NCBI RefSeq assembly: GCF_037414475.1
Contig: NZ_CP147913.1
Span: 4,278,001-4,342,000, forward strand
DNA from: Myxococcus stipitatus
Lineage (GTDB): Bacteria > Myxococcota > Myxococcia > Myxococcales > Myxococcaceae
Reading direction: 5' to 3'
DNA: 64,000 bases
The translations under genes were made by a program, and so were the position numbers. Below are positions 18,817 through 27,229 of this stretch, piece after piece. The notes beneath the pieces are model-generated. The model was given only the letters and a program-made list of their open reading frames with translations, was not told where the DNA came from and ran no database searches. Position 1 is the first letter of the stretch. Each line of letters opens with the position of its first letter.

Positions 18817-20592
18817 TCACTCCAGCGACGGCGACGTGTCGCCGGGGATGAGCACCTTGCGCGCGAGCGACACGGGCAGCCCCAGTTGCAGGAAGCGGTC
18901 GTGGAAGTCCTTCAGCACGAACTTCTTCCCCTGCGCCTCGAGCGACTTCCGGTAGTCCTCGCGCAGCTTCAGAATCTGCATGCGCCCCAGCGCATAGTAC
19001 AGGTACGTGGGGTTGGAGGTGCCGCGCTCCACCTCGCGCAGCGCGGGGAAGGGCTCGAAGTAGGCAATCTCCGCGAAGCGCTTCGCCACCACGTCCACCG
19101 GCTCGTTGTACACATGCAGCGCCAGCGCCGCGTACCAACGCGCGTGACGTTGGAGCGCGCGGCGCAGCTGGCCCAGGCGCACGGCCGGGTCGCCCTGCCC
19201 CAGGCCCTCGTCCACCATCATCTGCTCGGCGTAGTGGGCCCAGCCCTCCACGACGGAGGCCGGGGTGTAGACCTTGCGCACGTCCGTGGGAATCCGCGCG
19301 CCATAGAGCAGCTGCACGAAGTGGCCGGGCATGGCCTCGTGCACGGTGATGCCCAACAGGCCCGCGCGGTTGAAGTACGTCAGGTGCTGCGCCTTCTCCT
19401 CGGTGGACCACTCCGGCTCCACGTTGGTGATGTTGAACCAGGCTTCCTTGGCCCGGCCCTCGAAGGGGCCCGGCGTGTCCATGGACGCGAAGCCCAGCCG
19501 CTCATAGGGCGGCGTCTCGCGCACCGACGGCAGCGTGTCCGAAGGCAACGTGAGGATGTTCTTCTCGCGCACGAAGCGCTGGAGCTCCGCCAGCTGCGTG
19601 CGCGCCAGGGGAATCAATTCCTCGGACGCCGGATGGTCCTTCGCCAGGGTGGCCATCACCACCTCGGGGGGCTGCGTCGGGTCCACCTTCGCCGTCTCGC
19701 GCGCCACCCAGGCCTTGTACTCGGTGATGGCCCGCTCGTTGATGTCGCGCAGCTGGTCCGCGTCGAGCGTGATGAACTCCTCCAGCGACAGCTTCTTCTC
19801 GAACAGCTCGCGGCCCAGACGGAAGTCGCCATTGGCGCGCGGCAGCAGGTCCTTCTCCAGCCACTCGGTGAAGCCCTGCATCTGCTTCAGGGCCTCCTCG
19901 CGCGCGGCGTTGAAGGCCTCCACGTCCGGCGCGGGGACCTTGTCCACACCCTGCGCCGCCAGCGCGCGAGGCAGGTCCACGCGCAGGAAGACCTGCGTGC
20001 CCCGCGCGTCGCGGATGGCCTGCTGCGCCCACAGCCGGGGCACGTCCTGGAGGTTGGTCTTCGCCGCCTCCAGCACGCTCGGGATGCGAGCCATGCGGGA
20101 GCGCATGTCGTGCATCCGCTCGGCCAGGGGCGAGAAGTCGCGCGAGGACAACGAGGACAGCCCGCCGGAGATGACACCCACGTAGGCGCTCGGGTTGCGC
20201 TCCCAGACGTGCTCCTCTTCCAGCGTGAGCAGCTCCGCGCGGATGGCGTTGCGCAGCATCTCGCTGTCGAGCGCCTCGTCCCCGGAGAGGTTGGCGCAGT
20301 TCACCTGCTCCAGCCGCGTGAGCCAGCCTCGCAGGGCCTCCGCCCTCCGATTCAGGCCCGCGCGCGAGACATCCTGGAGGTGCGCGTCGTGCTCGTGGAA
20401 GCCCAGCTGCGTGGCCCTCACGGGATTCGAGGCGGCGAGCCAGTCCATGTACTCGCGGATGAACTGTGAATAGGCCACCGTCGCCGAGCGGGCGGGCGTG
20501 GGCAAGGAAGAGGAGGACTGCGACCCATCCTTCGGGTGTGATGCACACGCGGAGAGACTGGCCAGCAACAGAACAGCGACACGAATGCGCAT
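18817..20592 (-). CDS. DUF885-family lipoprotein, putative metallopeptidase-like
   Basis: A 591-residue protein. The start at 20592 gives a clear lipoprotein signal (RIRVAVLLLASLSAC, lipobox at Cys16); the frame remains open for 186 more bases without signal-like sequence. The body is mostly helical and carries the DUF885 signature ITVHEAMPGHFVQLLYG, an HExxxGH arrangement like a zinc-ligand site, followed by EGWAHYAEQMM, another family hallmark. Length agrees with DUF885 proteins (550-600). These are thought to be peptidases of the thermolysin clan, but their substrates are largely unknown. Probably anchored in the outer membrane and facing the periplasm. It has no obvious operon partner. 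Confidence 0.88.
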   Translation of the reverse strand: MRIRVAVLLLASLSACASHPKDGSQSSSSLPTPARSATVAYSQFIREYMDWLAASNPVRATQLGFHEHDAHLQDVSRAGLNRRAEALRGWLTRLEQVNCANLSGDEALDSEMLRNAIRAELLTLEEEHVWERNPSAYVGVISGGLSSLSSRDFSPLAERMHDMRSRMARIPSVLEAAKTNLQDVPRLWAQQAIRDARGTQVFLRVDLPRALAAQGVDKVPAPDVEAFNAAREEALKQMQGFTEWLEKDLLPRANGDFRLGRELFEKKLSLEEFITLDADQLRDINERAITEYKAWVARETAKVDPTQPPEVVMATLAKDHPASEELIPLARTQLAELQRFVREKNILTLPSDTLPSVRETPPYERLGFASMDTPGPFEGRAKEAWFNITNVEPEWSTEEKAQHLTYFNRAGLLGITVHEAMPGHFVQLLYGARIPTDVRKVYTPASVVEGWAHYAEQMMVDEGLGQGDPAVRLGQLRRALQRHARWYAALALHVYNEPVDVVAKRFAEIAYFEPFPALREVERGTSNPTYLYYALGRMQILKLREDYRKSLEAQGKKFVLKDFHDRFLQLGLPVSLARKVLIPGDTSPSLE

Positions 20593-21267
20593 GAAGGCTC
20601 TCGACAACGAGATGGACGAGCCCCGAGTCTCGGCATGCTGCCCCGGAACGGGTAGGCGGAAACAAGGGCATACGTGGGATGCAGTCGTGCGCTCAACCCA
20701 CCTCGTCACCCTCCAGGACGTCCGGGGCGTGCGCTGAATCACCCTGGCGAGCGCGGGCGTCGTGCACCCGACGCTCAACCCACGAGGCCACGTGCGCTTC
20801 GCCGGCGAGGTCCGCTCCGCCGCGTGCCCCCGTGAGCGGTGTCGGGCCCTTCCCCCTTCTCAAGACACGGACTTCGGGAATCCCTGAATTGGCGGGTGGT
20901 CGGCGGCGACCCGTCAGGCGCCCTGTTCCTGGGCCTTCGAGGGTGCTCGCCTCCCGGGCATCGACAGGGGCGGGCCTGCGCGAGAGCCCCTTCCCTCTCG
21001 TCTGCCGCATGCTCACCTCGAGGGTGGACGGGGGCGGATGGCACCTGCCTCCGGGGCGACCGGACGACCCGGGTCCATGCGAGGCCTTGCATTTCGCGCC
21101 CCCGGCTCCGTCTGGGGATGCGATGAGGGCCCTTCGCGCCCGCGCCCGGGGTTGTCGCGCCGGACGCGTGCGGCAAGGTCCCGGCTGAGCTAAGCGTGTC
21201 CCCGCGCAGCCCGGGCCCCGCGCCGGGCCGAAGCCCGGGGCCTGTTCGCTGGAGGAGGAATCAAGCG
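20593..21267. other. 675-bp region without a supported gene
   Basis: The longest gene-poor stretch in the window. Several frames are open, but none has a ribosome-binding site plus protein-like composition. A 12-bp direct repeat CGCTCAACCCAC occurs at 20690-20701 and 20772-20783. Near its right end, CCCGGGC (21210-21216) and GCCCGGG (21233-21239) form a hairpin about 10 bp before the strong GGAGGAGG ribosome-binding site of the AsmA gene. It may hold promoters, a small RNA or a decayed gene; I cannot tell which. Confidence 0.4.
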
Positions 21268-23985
21268 ATGTCCGACGTCGTGAAGAAGAAGCGCCGCTGG
21301 CCCTACGTGCTCGGAGGAGTCGCCGTGCTCCTCGTCGTCGCCGTGGTGGGGGTCCTCTGGCGGCTCGACGCCATCCTGCTGAAGACGGCCCGCGAGCAGG
21401 CCGCCACCTATTCCCAGAAGCTGGGCCGCCCGATTGAAATCGGCGACATCTCCACCCAGCTCTTCCCTCACGTGGGCGTGGAGGTGGAGAAGGTGTCCAT
21501 CGGCGCGGCCGACGGCGAGGACCTTCCGCTGGTGGAGCTGGGCGCGTTGGACGTCAGCGTCGCGGTGGGGCCGCTGCTGTCGTCCAGCGGCAAGGACATC
21601 CAGGTGAAGAACGCCGAGGTGTCCGGCCTCACCGTCAACGTGGTGCGGCTGGCCGATGGCACCACCAACGTGCAGCGCCTGCTCCAGAAGCTGGAGGAGC
21701 AGAAGGCGCCGGAGGAGCCCAAGCCCGAGGAGGAGCCCTCGAAGCCGATGGACCTCTCCGGGGTGCACGTGGAGCGCGCCGCGCTCACCGACGGCATCAT
21801 CCGCTTCGTGGACCGCGCGGGTGGGCAGGCCGCGCGCGAGCTGGCGGTGAAGGACCTGGACATCGAGGTGAAGGACCTGCGCGCCGGCAAGCCGCTGGTG
21901 GTGGACCTGGCCGCGGCGGTGCTGGCGGAGAAGCAGAACCTGCACGTGTCGCTGAGCGCCGCGCCGCTGCCGCCCACGATGATTCCCACGCCGGAGCGGG
22001 TGACGCTCAAGGCGGAGAAGATTGACCTGGCGCCGCTGGGGCCCTTCCTTCCTCCTGACGTGGGTTTGCAGTCCGGCACGGTGAACGCGGACTGGAAGGC
22101 GGAGCTGGGCGGCGCGGTGCCGGGCGGCAAGGGCGCGACGCGGCTGGTGGGCGCCATCTCCGCGCTGGGCCTGAGCTTCGCGGGCTCCGAGGGTGGCAAG
22201 GCGCTGGACGTGGTGCTCGACACGGACGTCGCGGGCGATGTGGCCACGGGAGACTTGTCGCTCGACAAGCTGAAGCTGGACCTGGGCCCGGCGAGCATCA
22301 CGGGCAAGGGCCAGGTGAAGGGGTTGCTGTCGGAGAAGCCGTCGGTGCGGGGCTTCGAGCTGGTGGGCCGCAACCTCGACCCGGCGGTGCTGGCCGAGTA
22401 CTACCCGCCGCTGAGGAAGCAGCTGAAGGGGATGATTGCCGGACCCATCGGGCTGGAGGTGCGCGGCAGCGGCACGCAGGACGCGCAGGTGCTCGCGGTG
22501 GACGTGGACCTGACGCCGGTGCGGCTGCGGGTTCCGGCGCAGCTCACCAAGGAGGCGGGGGGCGTGATGAAGCTCACCGCGCGCGTCTCGGGAGCCGCGG
22601 CCAGCGGTGGGGCGCTGAAGTTCGACGCGAAGGCGGACCTGGCGGGCGTGGACCTGCGACCGGGCCTGTTGGTGGACAAGGGGCCCGGGCAGCGGATGGA
22701 GTTCGCCGCGGCGGGAACGTATGCGCCGGGTGCGGCGGGCATGAAGGTGGACGTGCCCAAGCTGTCCGCGCACATCCTCGAGGACACGATGGCGGGCAGC
22801 GCGGCCTTCGCGCAATCGGGTCAGGGCAAGAAGCAGACGACGACGTTCTCCGCGGACGTGAAGAGCGCGAGGCTGGACGCGGACGCGCTGCTCTTCGACG
22901 AGAAGGAGCTCGCGGCGCGCCATGGCGGCACGGTGCCGGCGCCGTCCGCCGAGGCGGAGGTTCCTCCGGAGGACCCCGCGCGGTTCAACGGGTATCGGGG
23001 TGACATCCGGTTCGCGGTGGGGACGCTGCGCTACAGCCAGATGGACCTGAGCCAGGTCACCGGCGTGGTGAAGATGACGGACGACCTCATCTCCGTGGAG
23101 AAGTTCTCGTCGGGTGTCTTCGGCGGCAAGGTGGTGGCGGACGGGACGACGATGCGGCTGGGGCCCGCCGAGGAGAAGCGCCCGTTCGAGGCGAAGGTGA
23201 AGGTGGAGGGCATCCAGGTGGCGGACGCGCTCGCGCAGGCCACGCCGAAGAAGGTGATGACGGGCACGTTCAACGGGAACGTGGACGTGAAGGGCGTGGG
23301 CTACACGCCCGACAAGCTGCAGGAGACGCTGCTGGGGGCCATCAACGGCAACATCCTGGGCGGCACGCTATTGGGGAGCGACCTGGTGGCGTCCGTGTCC
23401 GAGCCGCTCGCCAAGGCGCTGCCCTTCGCGTCCAAGTCGCTGAAGCCCGGACAGGGGACGTCCTTGAGCGAGAACCTGCCGTTCGGCGTGCAAATCAAGA
23501 ACGGCGTGGCGCAGTTGGAGAAGCCCATCACGTGGACGCGTCCGGAGGCCGCGATGAACTTCGCGGGTGGCATCCGGTTGGATGGCACGTTGGATTTGAC
23601 GGGCTCGGTGGCGCTCACGCCGTCGACGGTGAAGACGCTGACGTTGGGCAAGGTGACGCCGCCGGACGCCATCCCCGTGGGGTTGAAGGTGACGGGCCCG
23701 GCGTGGAAGCCCGAGGTGACGGGCGTGGACGTGAAGCCAGCGGTGACGACGCTCGCGAAGCTCGCGGCCTCGTCGCTGGCGGGCAGCCTCATCGGTGGCG
23801 AGCGCGGCCAGCAGGTGCAGCAGGTCATCGAAGGCGGCGAGGAGAAGCTGCGCGCCGAGGCCGAGGCCAAGCGCAAGGAGCTGGAGGCCAAGGCCGCCGA
23901 GGAGAAGGCGCGGCTGGAGGCCGAGGCGAAGAAGCGCGCGGAGGAAGAGGCCAAGAAGCGCCTGCGCGGCCTCTTCGGCAAGTAG
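21268..23985 (+). CDS. AsmA-family protein
   Basis: A 905-residue protein with GGAGGAGG before ATG 21268. A basic N-terminus (KKKRRW) precedes one membrane anchor (about 13-32), then a long periplasmic region built of AsmA-type segments: the N-terminal AsmA motif (QAATYSQKLGRPIEIGDISTQL) and the C-terminal AsmA-like block (GTFNGNVDVKGVGYTPDKLQ, ALTPSTVKTLTLGKVTP). The last 60 residues are an extremely Glu/Lys/Ala-rich helix (KRKELEAKAAEEKARLEAEA), an unusual tail for the family. AsmA-like proteins form hydrophobic grooves thought to move phospholipids between membranes. It is monocistronic, ending at a strong hairpin. Confidence 0.88.
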   Translation: MSDVVKKKRRWPYVLGGVAVLLVVAVVGVLWRLDAILLKTAREQAATYSQKLGRPIEIGDISTQLFPHVGVEVEKVSIGAADGEDLPLVELGALDVSVAVGPLLSSSGKDIQVKNAEVSGLTVNVVRLADGTTNVQRLLQKLEEQKAPEEPKPEEEPSKPMDLSGVHVERAALTDGIIRFVDRAGGQAARELAVKDLDIEVKDLRAGKPLVVDLAAAVLAEKQNLHVSLSAAPLPPTMIPTPERVTLKAEKIDLAPLGPFLPPDVGLQSGTVNADWKAELGGAVPGGKGATRLVGAISALGLSFAGSEGGKALDVVLDTDVAGDVATGDLSLDKLKLDLGPASITGKGQVKGLLSEKPSVRGFELVGRNLDPAVLAEYYPPLRKQLKGMIAGPIGLEVRGSGTQDAQVLAVDVDLTPVRLRVPAQLTKEAGGVMKLTARVSGAAASGGALKFDAKADLAGVDLRPGLLVDKGPGQRMEFAAAGTYAPGAAGMKVDVPKLSAHILEDTMAGSAAFAQSGQGKKQTTTFSADVKSARLDADALLFDEKELAARHGGTVPAPSAEAEVPPEDPARFNGYRGDIRFAVGTLRYSQMDLSQVTGVVKMTDDLISVEKFSSGVFGGKVVADGTTMRLGPAEEKRPFEAKVKVEGIQVADALAQATPKKVMTGTFNGNVDVKGVGYTPDKLQETLLGAINGNILGGTLLGSDLVASVSEPLAKALPFASKSLKPGQGTSLSENLPFGVQIKNGVAQLEKPITWTRPEAAMNFAGGIRLDGTLDLTGSVALTPSTVKTLTLGKVTPPDAIPVGLKVTGPAWKPEVTGVDVKPAVTTLAKLAASSLAGSLIGGERGQQVQQVIEGGEEKLRAEAEAKRKELEAKAAEEKARLEAEAKKRAEEEAKKRLRGLFGK

Positions 23986-23993
23986 TCCTCACG

Positions 23994-24026
23994 GACGCGA
24001 GCCAGGGTGTCCTCCTGGCTCGCGTC
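23994..24026. terminator. Strong bidirectional hairpin between convergent genes
   Basis: GACGCGAGCCAGG (23994-24006) pairs perfectly with CCTGGCTCGCGTC (24014-24026): a 13-bp stem with a 7-base loop. It lies 8 bp after the AsmA stop and 10 bp beyond the stop of the converging gene. No U-tract, as is common in GC-rich genomes. Confidence 0.75.
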
Positions 24027-24035
24027 GTGAGTGAG

Positions 24036-24548
24036 TCAGCCGCGCTTGCGACCGCCCCACCGGCGCGGTCGGGCGGAGGACGGCTCGGAGGCGGAAGCCT
24101 GGGCGGACGCCGCGTCCTCCCCGACCAGGTGCTCGGCCGCGGTCGAGACCGCCACCCGCCGCAGCGTGGCCATCGCCTCATCGAGCTGCCCGGAGCGCTC
24201 CAACTCATCCGCGAACGTCCTCAGCCTGTCCGCCGCCCGGGAGTAGACGCGCCGCTCCGCCTGGGTGGCCGGCAGCAGCGAGGCCGAGAGGAAGCCCAGC
24301 GCGAGCGCGCCCAGGCCCATGCCCACGGGGTGTTCGTGCACCGTCCGGCGCGTCCAGGCGCGAGCCTGGTCCATGCGTGCGCGGACTTCGTCACGGACTT
24401 CGTCACGGTTCGGTAGCCGGTCCTCGAGCTTCTCCAGGGCCGGCCGGCGCACTCGTTGCGCGGACCGCCGCGACGGAAGGGAAGCCTGCCGCGGAGCGGC
24501 TCCTCCTCGCGCCGAGGGGGCGTCCGTCCTGCGCGCGTCCTTCTTCAT
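24036..24548 (-). CDS. Small membrane-anchored helical protein, DUF3618-like
   Basis: A 170-residue protein whose ATG overlaps the stop of the previous minus-strand gene (ATGA), so the two are translationally coupled. Residues 1-45 are basic and disordered. A helical segment (RDEVRARMDQARAWTRRTVHEHP) leads into a single hydrophobic stretch (about 74-92, GMGLGALALGFLSASLLP), followed by another helix (SRAADRLRTFADELERSG). This segment closely parallels the C-terminal part of the fused SYLF protein at 25776-27077. The helix, HPxG, glycine-rich membrane span layout resembles DUF3618/ElaB-type stress proteins. Function unknown. Confidence 0.7.
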   Translation of the reverse strand: MKKDARRTDAPSARGGAAPRQASLPSRRSAQRVRRPALEKLEDRLPNRDEVRDEVRARMDQARAWTRRTVHEHPVGMGLGALALGFLSASLLPATQAERRVYSRAADRLRTFADELERSGQLDEAMATLRRVAVSTAAEHLVGEDAASAQASASEPSSARPRRWGGRKRG

Positions 24549-24979
24549 CCCTCACCTCCCGAGGCTTCGGCCATGCCATGGGCGCGGAACAGCCGTCCGG
24601 CCAGGACCCCCGCGCCCAGCAGCCCCGTCACCCACCAGCCCGGGTGTTGCCGTGCCTGCTGCCCGGCGCGTGCCAGAAGCGCCTCGGCCGAGTGCTCGTC
24701 CAGCCGCGAGGAGGCACCGCGCAGCACGCGCCCTCCCGCCCCCAGCACGTGCAGGGACAGGGGGCTCGACGAGCGCCGGGTGGCGCGCTCCAGTCCATCC
24801 GCCGCGTCCTCCAGCGCCGAAACGAGCGCACCCCGCTGCCCGTCCAGCCGCTCCAGCACCCGCGCCCGGGCAAGCCCCGCGACCTCATCCAGGCGTTGCC
24901 GCCCCTGCCGCTTGCCCGCAGCCGCGCGCCGCGCCGCGCCGCGCGCGCCTCGCTCGCGCTTCGACTTCATCAAGCCCAT
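24545..24979 (-). CDS. Small basic membrane-anchored protein
   Basis: A 144-residue protein; ATG 24979 has GGGGAGG nine bases upstream, while an ATG at 24970 is possible. The N-terminal 35 residues are basic (KSKRERGARGAARRAAAGKRQGR), then come helical stretches and near the C-terminus a QQARQHPGWWVTGLLGAGVLAGRLF segment. This has the same helix-HPG-glycine-rich membrane span pattern as its neighbour. It is first in a two-gene minus-strand operon and divergent from the SYLF genes, sharing a 143-bp promoter region with them, which suggests joint regulation. No family confidently assigned. Confidence 0.66.
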   Translation of the reverse strand: MGLMKSKRERGARGAARRAAAGKRQGRQRLDEVAGLARARVLERLDGQRGALVSALEDAADGLERATRRSSSPLSLHVLGAGGRVLRGASSRLDEHSAEALLARAGQQARQHPGWWVTGLLGAGVLAGRLFRAHGMAEASGGEG

Positions 24980-25122
24980 GGAGTGAATCCTCCCCAGGGT
25001 GAAGCTAGGCACGTCACTTCCGCGGGCTCGGCGGACGGACCGCGCATGGCGTGTCCGCACGCCCGTGCAGCCGGTTCCGCATGGACCTGGGCGTCGTCAC
25101 CTTTCTCGTCCGGGAGGCCCAT

Positions 25123-25779
25123 ATGAAGCCGGAGCAGGAAAAGGTTCTGCACGAAGAGGTCGTCGCGACGCTGGACAGACTCCAACAAAAGAATCCGGAG
25201 CTGAAGGAGGCGCTCCAGCAGGCGCGGGGGTACGCCGTCTTCCCCTCCCTCGGCCGGGCGTCGCTGGTGCTGGGCGGCTCGTACGGCCACGGCGAGGTCT
25301 TCGAGAAGGGCAAGCCCATTGGCTTCGCGACCCTCACCCAGATGACCGTCGGGGTTCAGGTCGGAGGACAGACGATGAGCGAGCTCATCTTCTTCAACGA
25401 CCGGGACACGCTCGAGCGCTTCAAGGGCGGGAAGATGGCCTTCGCCGCCAACGCCTCCGCGGTCATCATGAAGGCCGCCGCGTCGGGAACCATCAACTAC
25501 GCGAAGTGCACCGCGCACGCCTACTCCCGTGGAGGGATGCTGCTCGAGGCCTCGCTGGGCGGTCAGAAGTTCACGTTCATTCCGCCCTCCTCCGGCGGCA
25601 ACGGCAACGGCTCGCGACGCGGCGCCGCACAAGCCCATGACGAGAGCGCCCACGGCGAGCAGCACCGCGAGCTCCCCCGGCGGCCCATGGCCCTGGCGAC
25701 GGGGCTCTCGACCGCGGCGGTGCTGGTGACGCGGCTGCTGAAGGCACGCGCCCAGCGCCGCGGACTGAGTCCTGGATGA
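25123..25779 (+). CDS. SYLF (Ysc84-type) lipid-binding domain protein
   Basis: A 218-residue protein with GGGAGG before ATG 25123. The domain covers about residues 5-160 with the family's signature stretches: GYAVFPSLGRASLVLGGSYGHGEVF, ATLTQMTVGVQVGGQTMSELIFFND and AHAYSRGGMLLEASLGGQKF. SYLF proteins bind phosphoinositides in eukaryotes; bacterial members (usually secreted or lipoproteins) are of unknown role. No signal peptide is seen here. The C-terminal 60 residues are disordered, ending in a weak hydrophobic helix (MALATGLSTAAVLVTRLL). It overlaps the next gene by four bases and is divergent from two small membrane proteins. Confidence 0.88.
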   Translation: MKPEQEKVLHEEVVATLDRLQQKNPELKEALQQARGYAVFPSLGRASLVLGGSYGHGEVFEKGKPIGFATLTQMTVGVQVGGQTMSELIFFNDRDTLERFKGGKMAFAANASAVIMKAAASGTINYAKCTAHAYSRGGMLLEASLGGQKFTFIPPSSGGNGNGSRRGAAQAHDESAHGEQHRELPRRPMALATGLSTAAVLVTRLLKARAQRRGLSPG

Positions 25780-27077
25780 AGGGTGGGCTCGTACAGCACG
25801 CACGGCACCTGCTGGCGCTCGCGCGCAAGGAACTGGAGGTCCACGCTCGGCTTGACCGGGACGTGAGGGCGACGCTGCTACGGCTGGAGGCGCGCTCGCC
25901 GGAGTTCGCCCGGGCAAGAGCCCAGGCCCATGCTTGTGCTGTCTTCCCATCGCTGAGCCAGGGCAGCGCGGTCCTCGGGGGCACCTGGGGACTGGGAGAG
26001 GTCTTCGTACGGGGGCGGCGGGTCGGCTATTCGGCGCTCGCGCAGCTCACCGTCGGCGTGCAACTGGGAGGACAGACCTCCTCGGAGGTCATCCTGTTCG
26101 CGGATGAGGCGTCCTTCGAGCGGCTGAAGCAGCGGGGGACCGGCCTTGCGCTCGAGGCCGCGGTGACGCTGGTCAAGGCCGGCGTGGCCTGGGCGCGAAG
26201 CCCTCAAGGGACGACGCACGTCGTCCTGACGCCACGCGGAGGCCTGTGGGTGGGAGCGGGGCTGGGGGTGCGGCGCTTCTTCTTCGCGCCGGCGGTGCTC
26301 ACACGCGGCGCTGCGTTGCACCGTGTGTCGCCATCCCTAGATTTCTCAAGGGAGCGGGCTTCGGCCTCGAAGTCGAACGAAACGGGGGAGCGCGCGATGG
26401 TCAAGGCGCAGACGAGCAGCACGGGCCACAAGGGCCCAAGGACATTGTTGGCCTGGGGGCGTCGGAGCCTGAAGCCGGGCCCGCGCAAGGTCACTGAGCG
26501 GGCACGGGACGCCGTCCAGCGGGCCGGCACCCGGGGACGGGAGACCTTGGCGCATTTGCGCGAACACACCCCCAGCGGCGGACAGCTGCGTGCTCGCGCC
26601 GCTCAGGCGCGGACGTGGACCGCGGACCAACTGGAGGCACACGGGCTCGCGATAGGCCTCGCGACGCTGGCCGCGGGCGTGGCGGGCGCCGCGCTGCTCC
26701 CCGTCTCCGAGCGCGAGAAACACGCGTTGTCCACCGCGACCGGCAAGGTGCGTGCGATGTCGCGGCACCTGCGTGAGCGCTCCAGGATGACGCGCGTAGC
26801 CCGGTCGGCTCGCGGCGAGGTGACACGTGGCCGGGGCGCGGCCGCGTCTTCAGCGCGAGGCCTCGAGGCGGGTGCGGGCCACGGCAAGTCCACGGCACTC
26901 CGGGGGAAGAAGACCCGGAGCAAGCCCGCGGCGGCGAGGCTCGCGCGTCCCGCGACGAAACGAGCGAAGCCACCCGCGGCGAAGCAGGCGGGCTCGAAGA
27001 GCACAGGTGCGGGGCAAACGGGGAGGAAGCGGTCCTCCTCGCCCCAGCGCTCCGGTGCCAGGAACAAGCCCTCCTGA
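25776..27077 (+). CDS. SYLF-domain protein fused to a DUF3618-like membrane anchor and basic tail
   Basis: A 433-residue protein coupled to the first SYLF gene by an ATGA overlap. Residues about 10-180 form a second SYLF domain (AQAHACAVFPSLSQGSAVLGGTWGLGEVF; TVGVQLGGQTSSEVILF). From about residue 208 the sequence changes: a basic segment, a helix (QLRARAAQARTWTADQLEAHG), a glycine-rich membrane span (IGLATLAAGVAGAALLP) and a helix. This block parallels the protein encoded at 24036-24548. The end (350-433) is a Lys/Arg/Ala-rich histone-like tail. A ribosome-binding-like GGGGGAG precedes an in-frame ATG at 26397 (residue 208), the exact junction, so this looks like two former genes joined, or an internal start still used. 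Confidence 0.8.
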   Translation: MKGGLVQHARHLLALARKELEVHARLDRDVRATLLRLEARSPEFARARAQAHACAVFPSLSQGSAVLGGTWGLGEVFVRGRRVGYSALAQLTVGVQLGGQTSSEVILFADEASFERLKQRGTGLALEAAVTLVKAGVAWARSPQGTTHVVLTPRGGLWVGAGLGVRRFFFAPAVLTRGAALHRVSPSLDFSRERASASKSNETGERAMVKAQTSSTGHKGPRTLLAWGRRSLKPGPRKVTERARDAVQRAGTRGRETLAHLREHTPSGGQLRARAAQARTWTADQLEAHGLAIGLATLAAGVAGAALLPVSEREKHALSTATGKVRAMSRHLRERSRMTRVARSARGEVTRGRGAAASSARGLEAGAGHGKSTALRGKKTRSKPAAARLARPATKRAKPPAAKQAGSKSTGAGQTGRKRSSSPQRSGARNKPS

Positions 27078-27102
27078 CACCTCGCCGGGTGCGTGTCCCA
27101 CA

Positions 27103-27128
27103 TGAAACGCGCTGAAACACCCTGAAAC
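27103..27128 (+). promoter_or_regulatory. Three phased TGAAAC elements upstream of sqr
   Basis: TGAAAC occurs at 27103-27108, 27113-27118 and 27123-27128, exactly one 10-bp helical turn apart, 46-71 bp upstream of the -24 box. The same element, in inverted orientation (GTGTTTCA), is clustered before the second sigma-54 promoter at 29931. This spacing and position fit an upstream activating sequence for a sigma-54 activator, most likely the one encoded at 28552-29832. A single GTTTCA copy also lies at 27205-27210, downstream of the promoter. Confidence 0.7.
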
Positions 27129-27173
27129 AGTCCACGCTCCCGTGACTCAGCGCGCCGCCCTCGGGACGGAGGG

Positions 27174-27190
27174 TGGCACGCGGCCTGCTA
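27174..27190 (+). promoter_or_regulatory. Sigma-54 promoter of the sqr gene
   Basis: TGGCACG-cggc-cTGCTA matches the TGGCACG-N4-TTGCW consensus. The invariant GG (27175-27176) and GC (27187-27188) are spaced correctly by 12 bases. Transcription would start near 27200, leaving a 30-base leader with AGGAG before the ATG at 27230. Confidence 0.8.
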
Positions 27191-27229
27191 ATGCTCCCGC
27201 CGACGTTTCACGACTGGCCAGGAGCAAAC

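Noticed and set aside
20693..21016. 107-codon minus-strand frame in the gap before the AsmA gene
   Set aside because: No ribosome-binding site, no signal or domain, low-complexity composition; similar frames occur by chance in GC-rich sequence.
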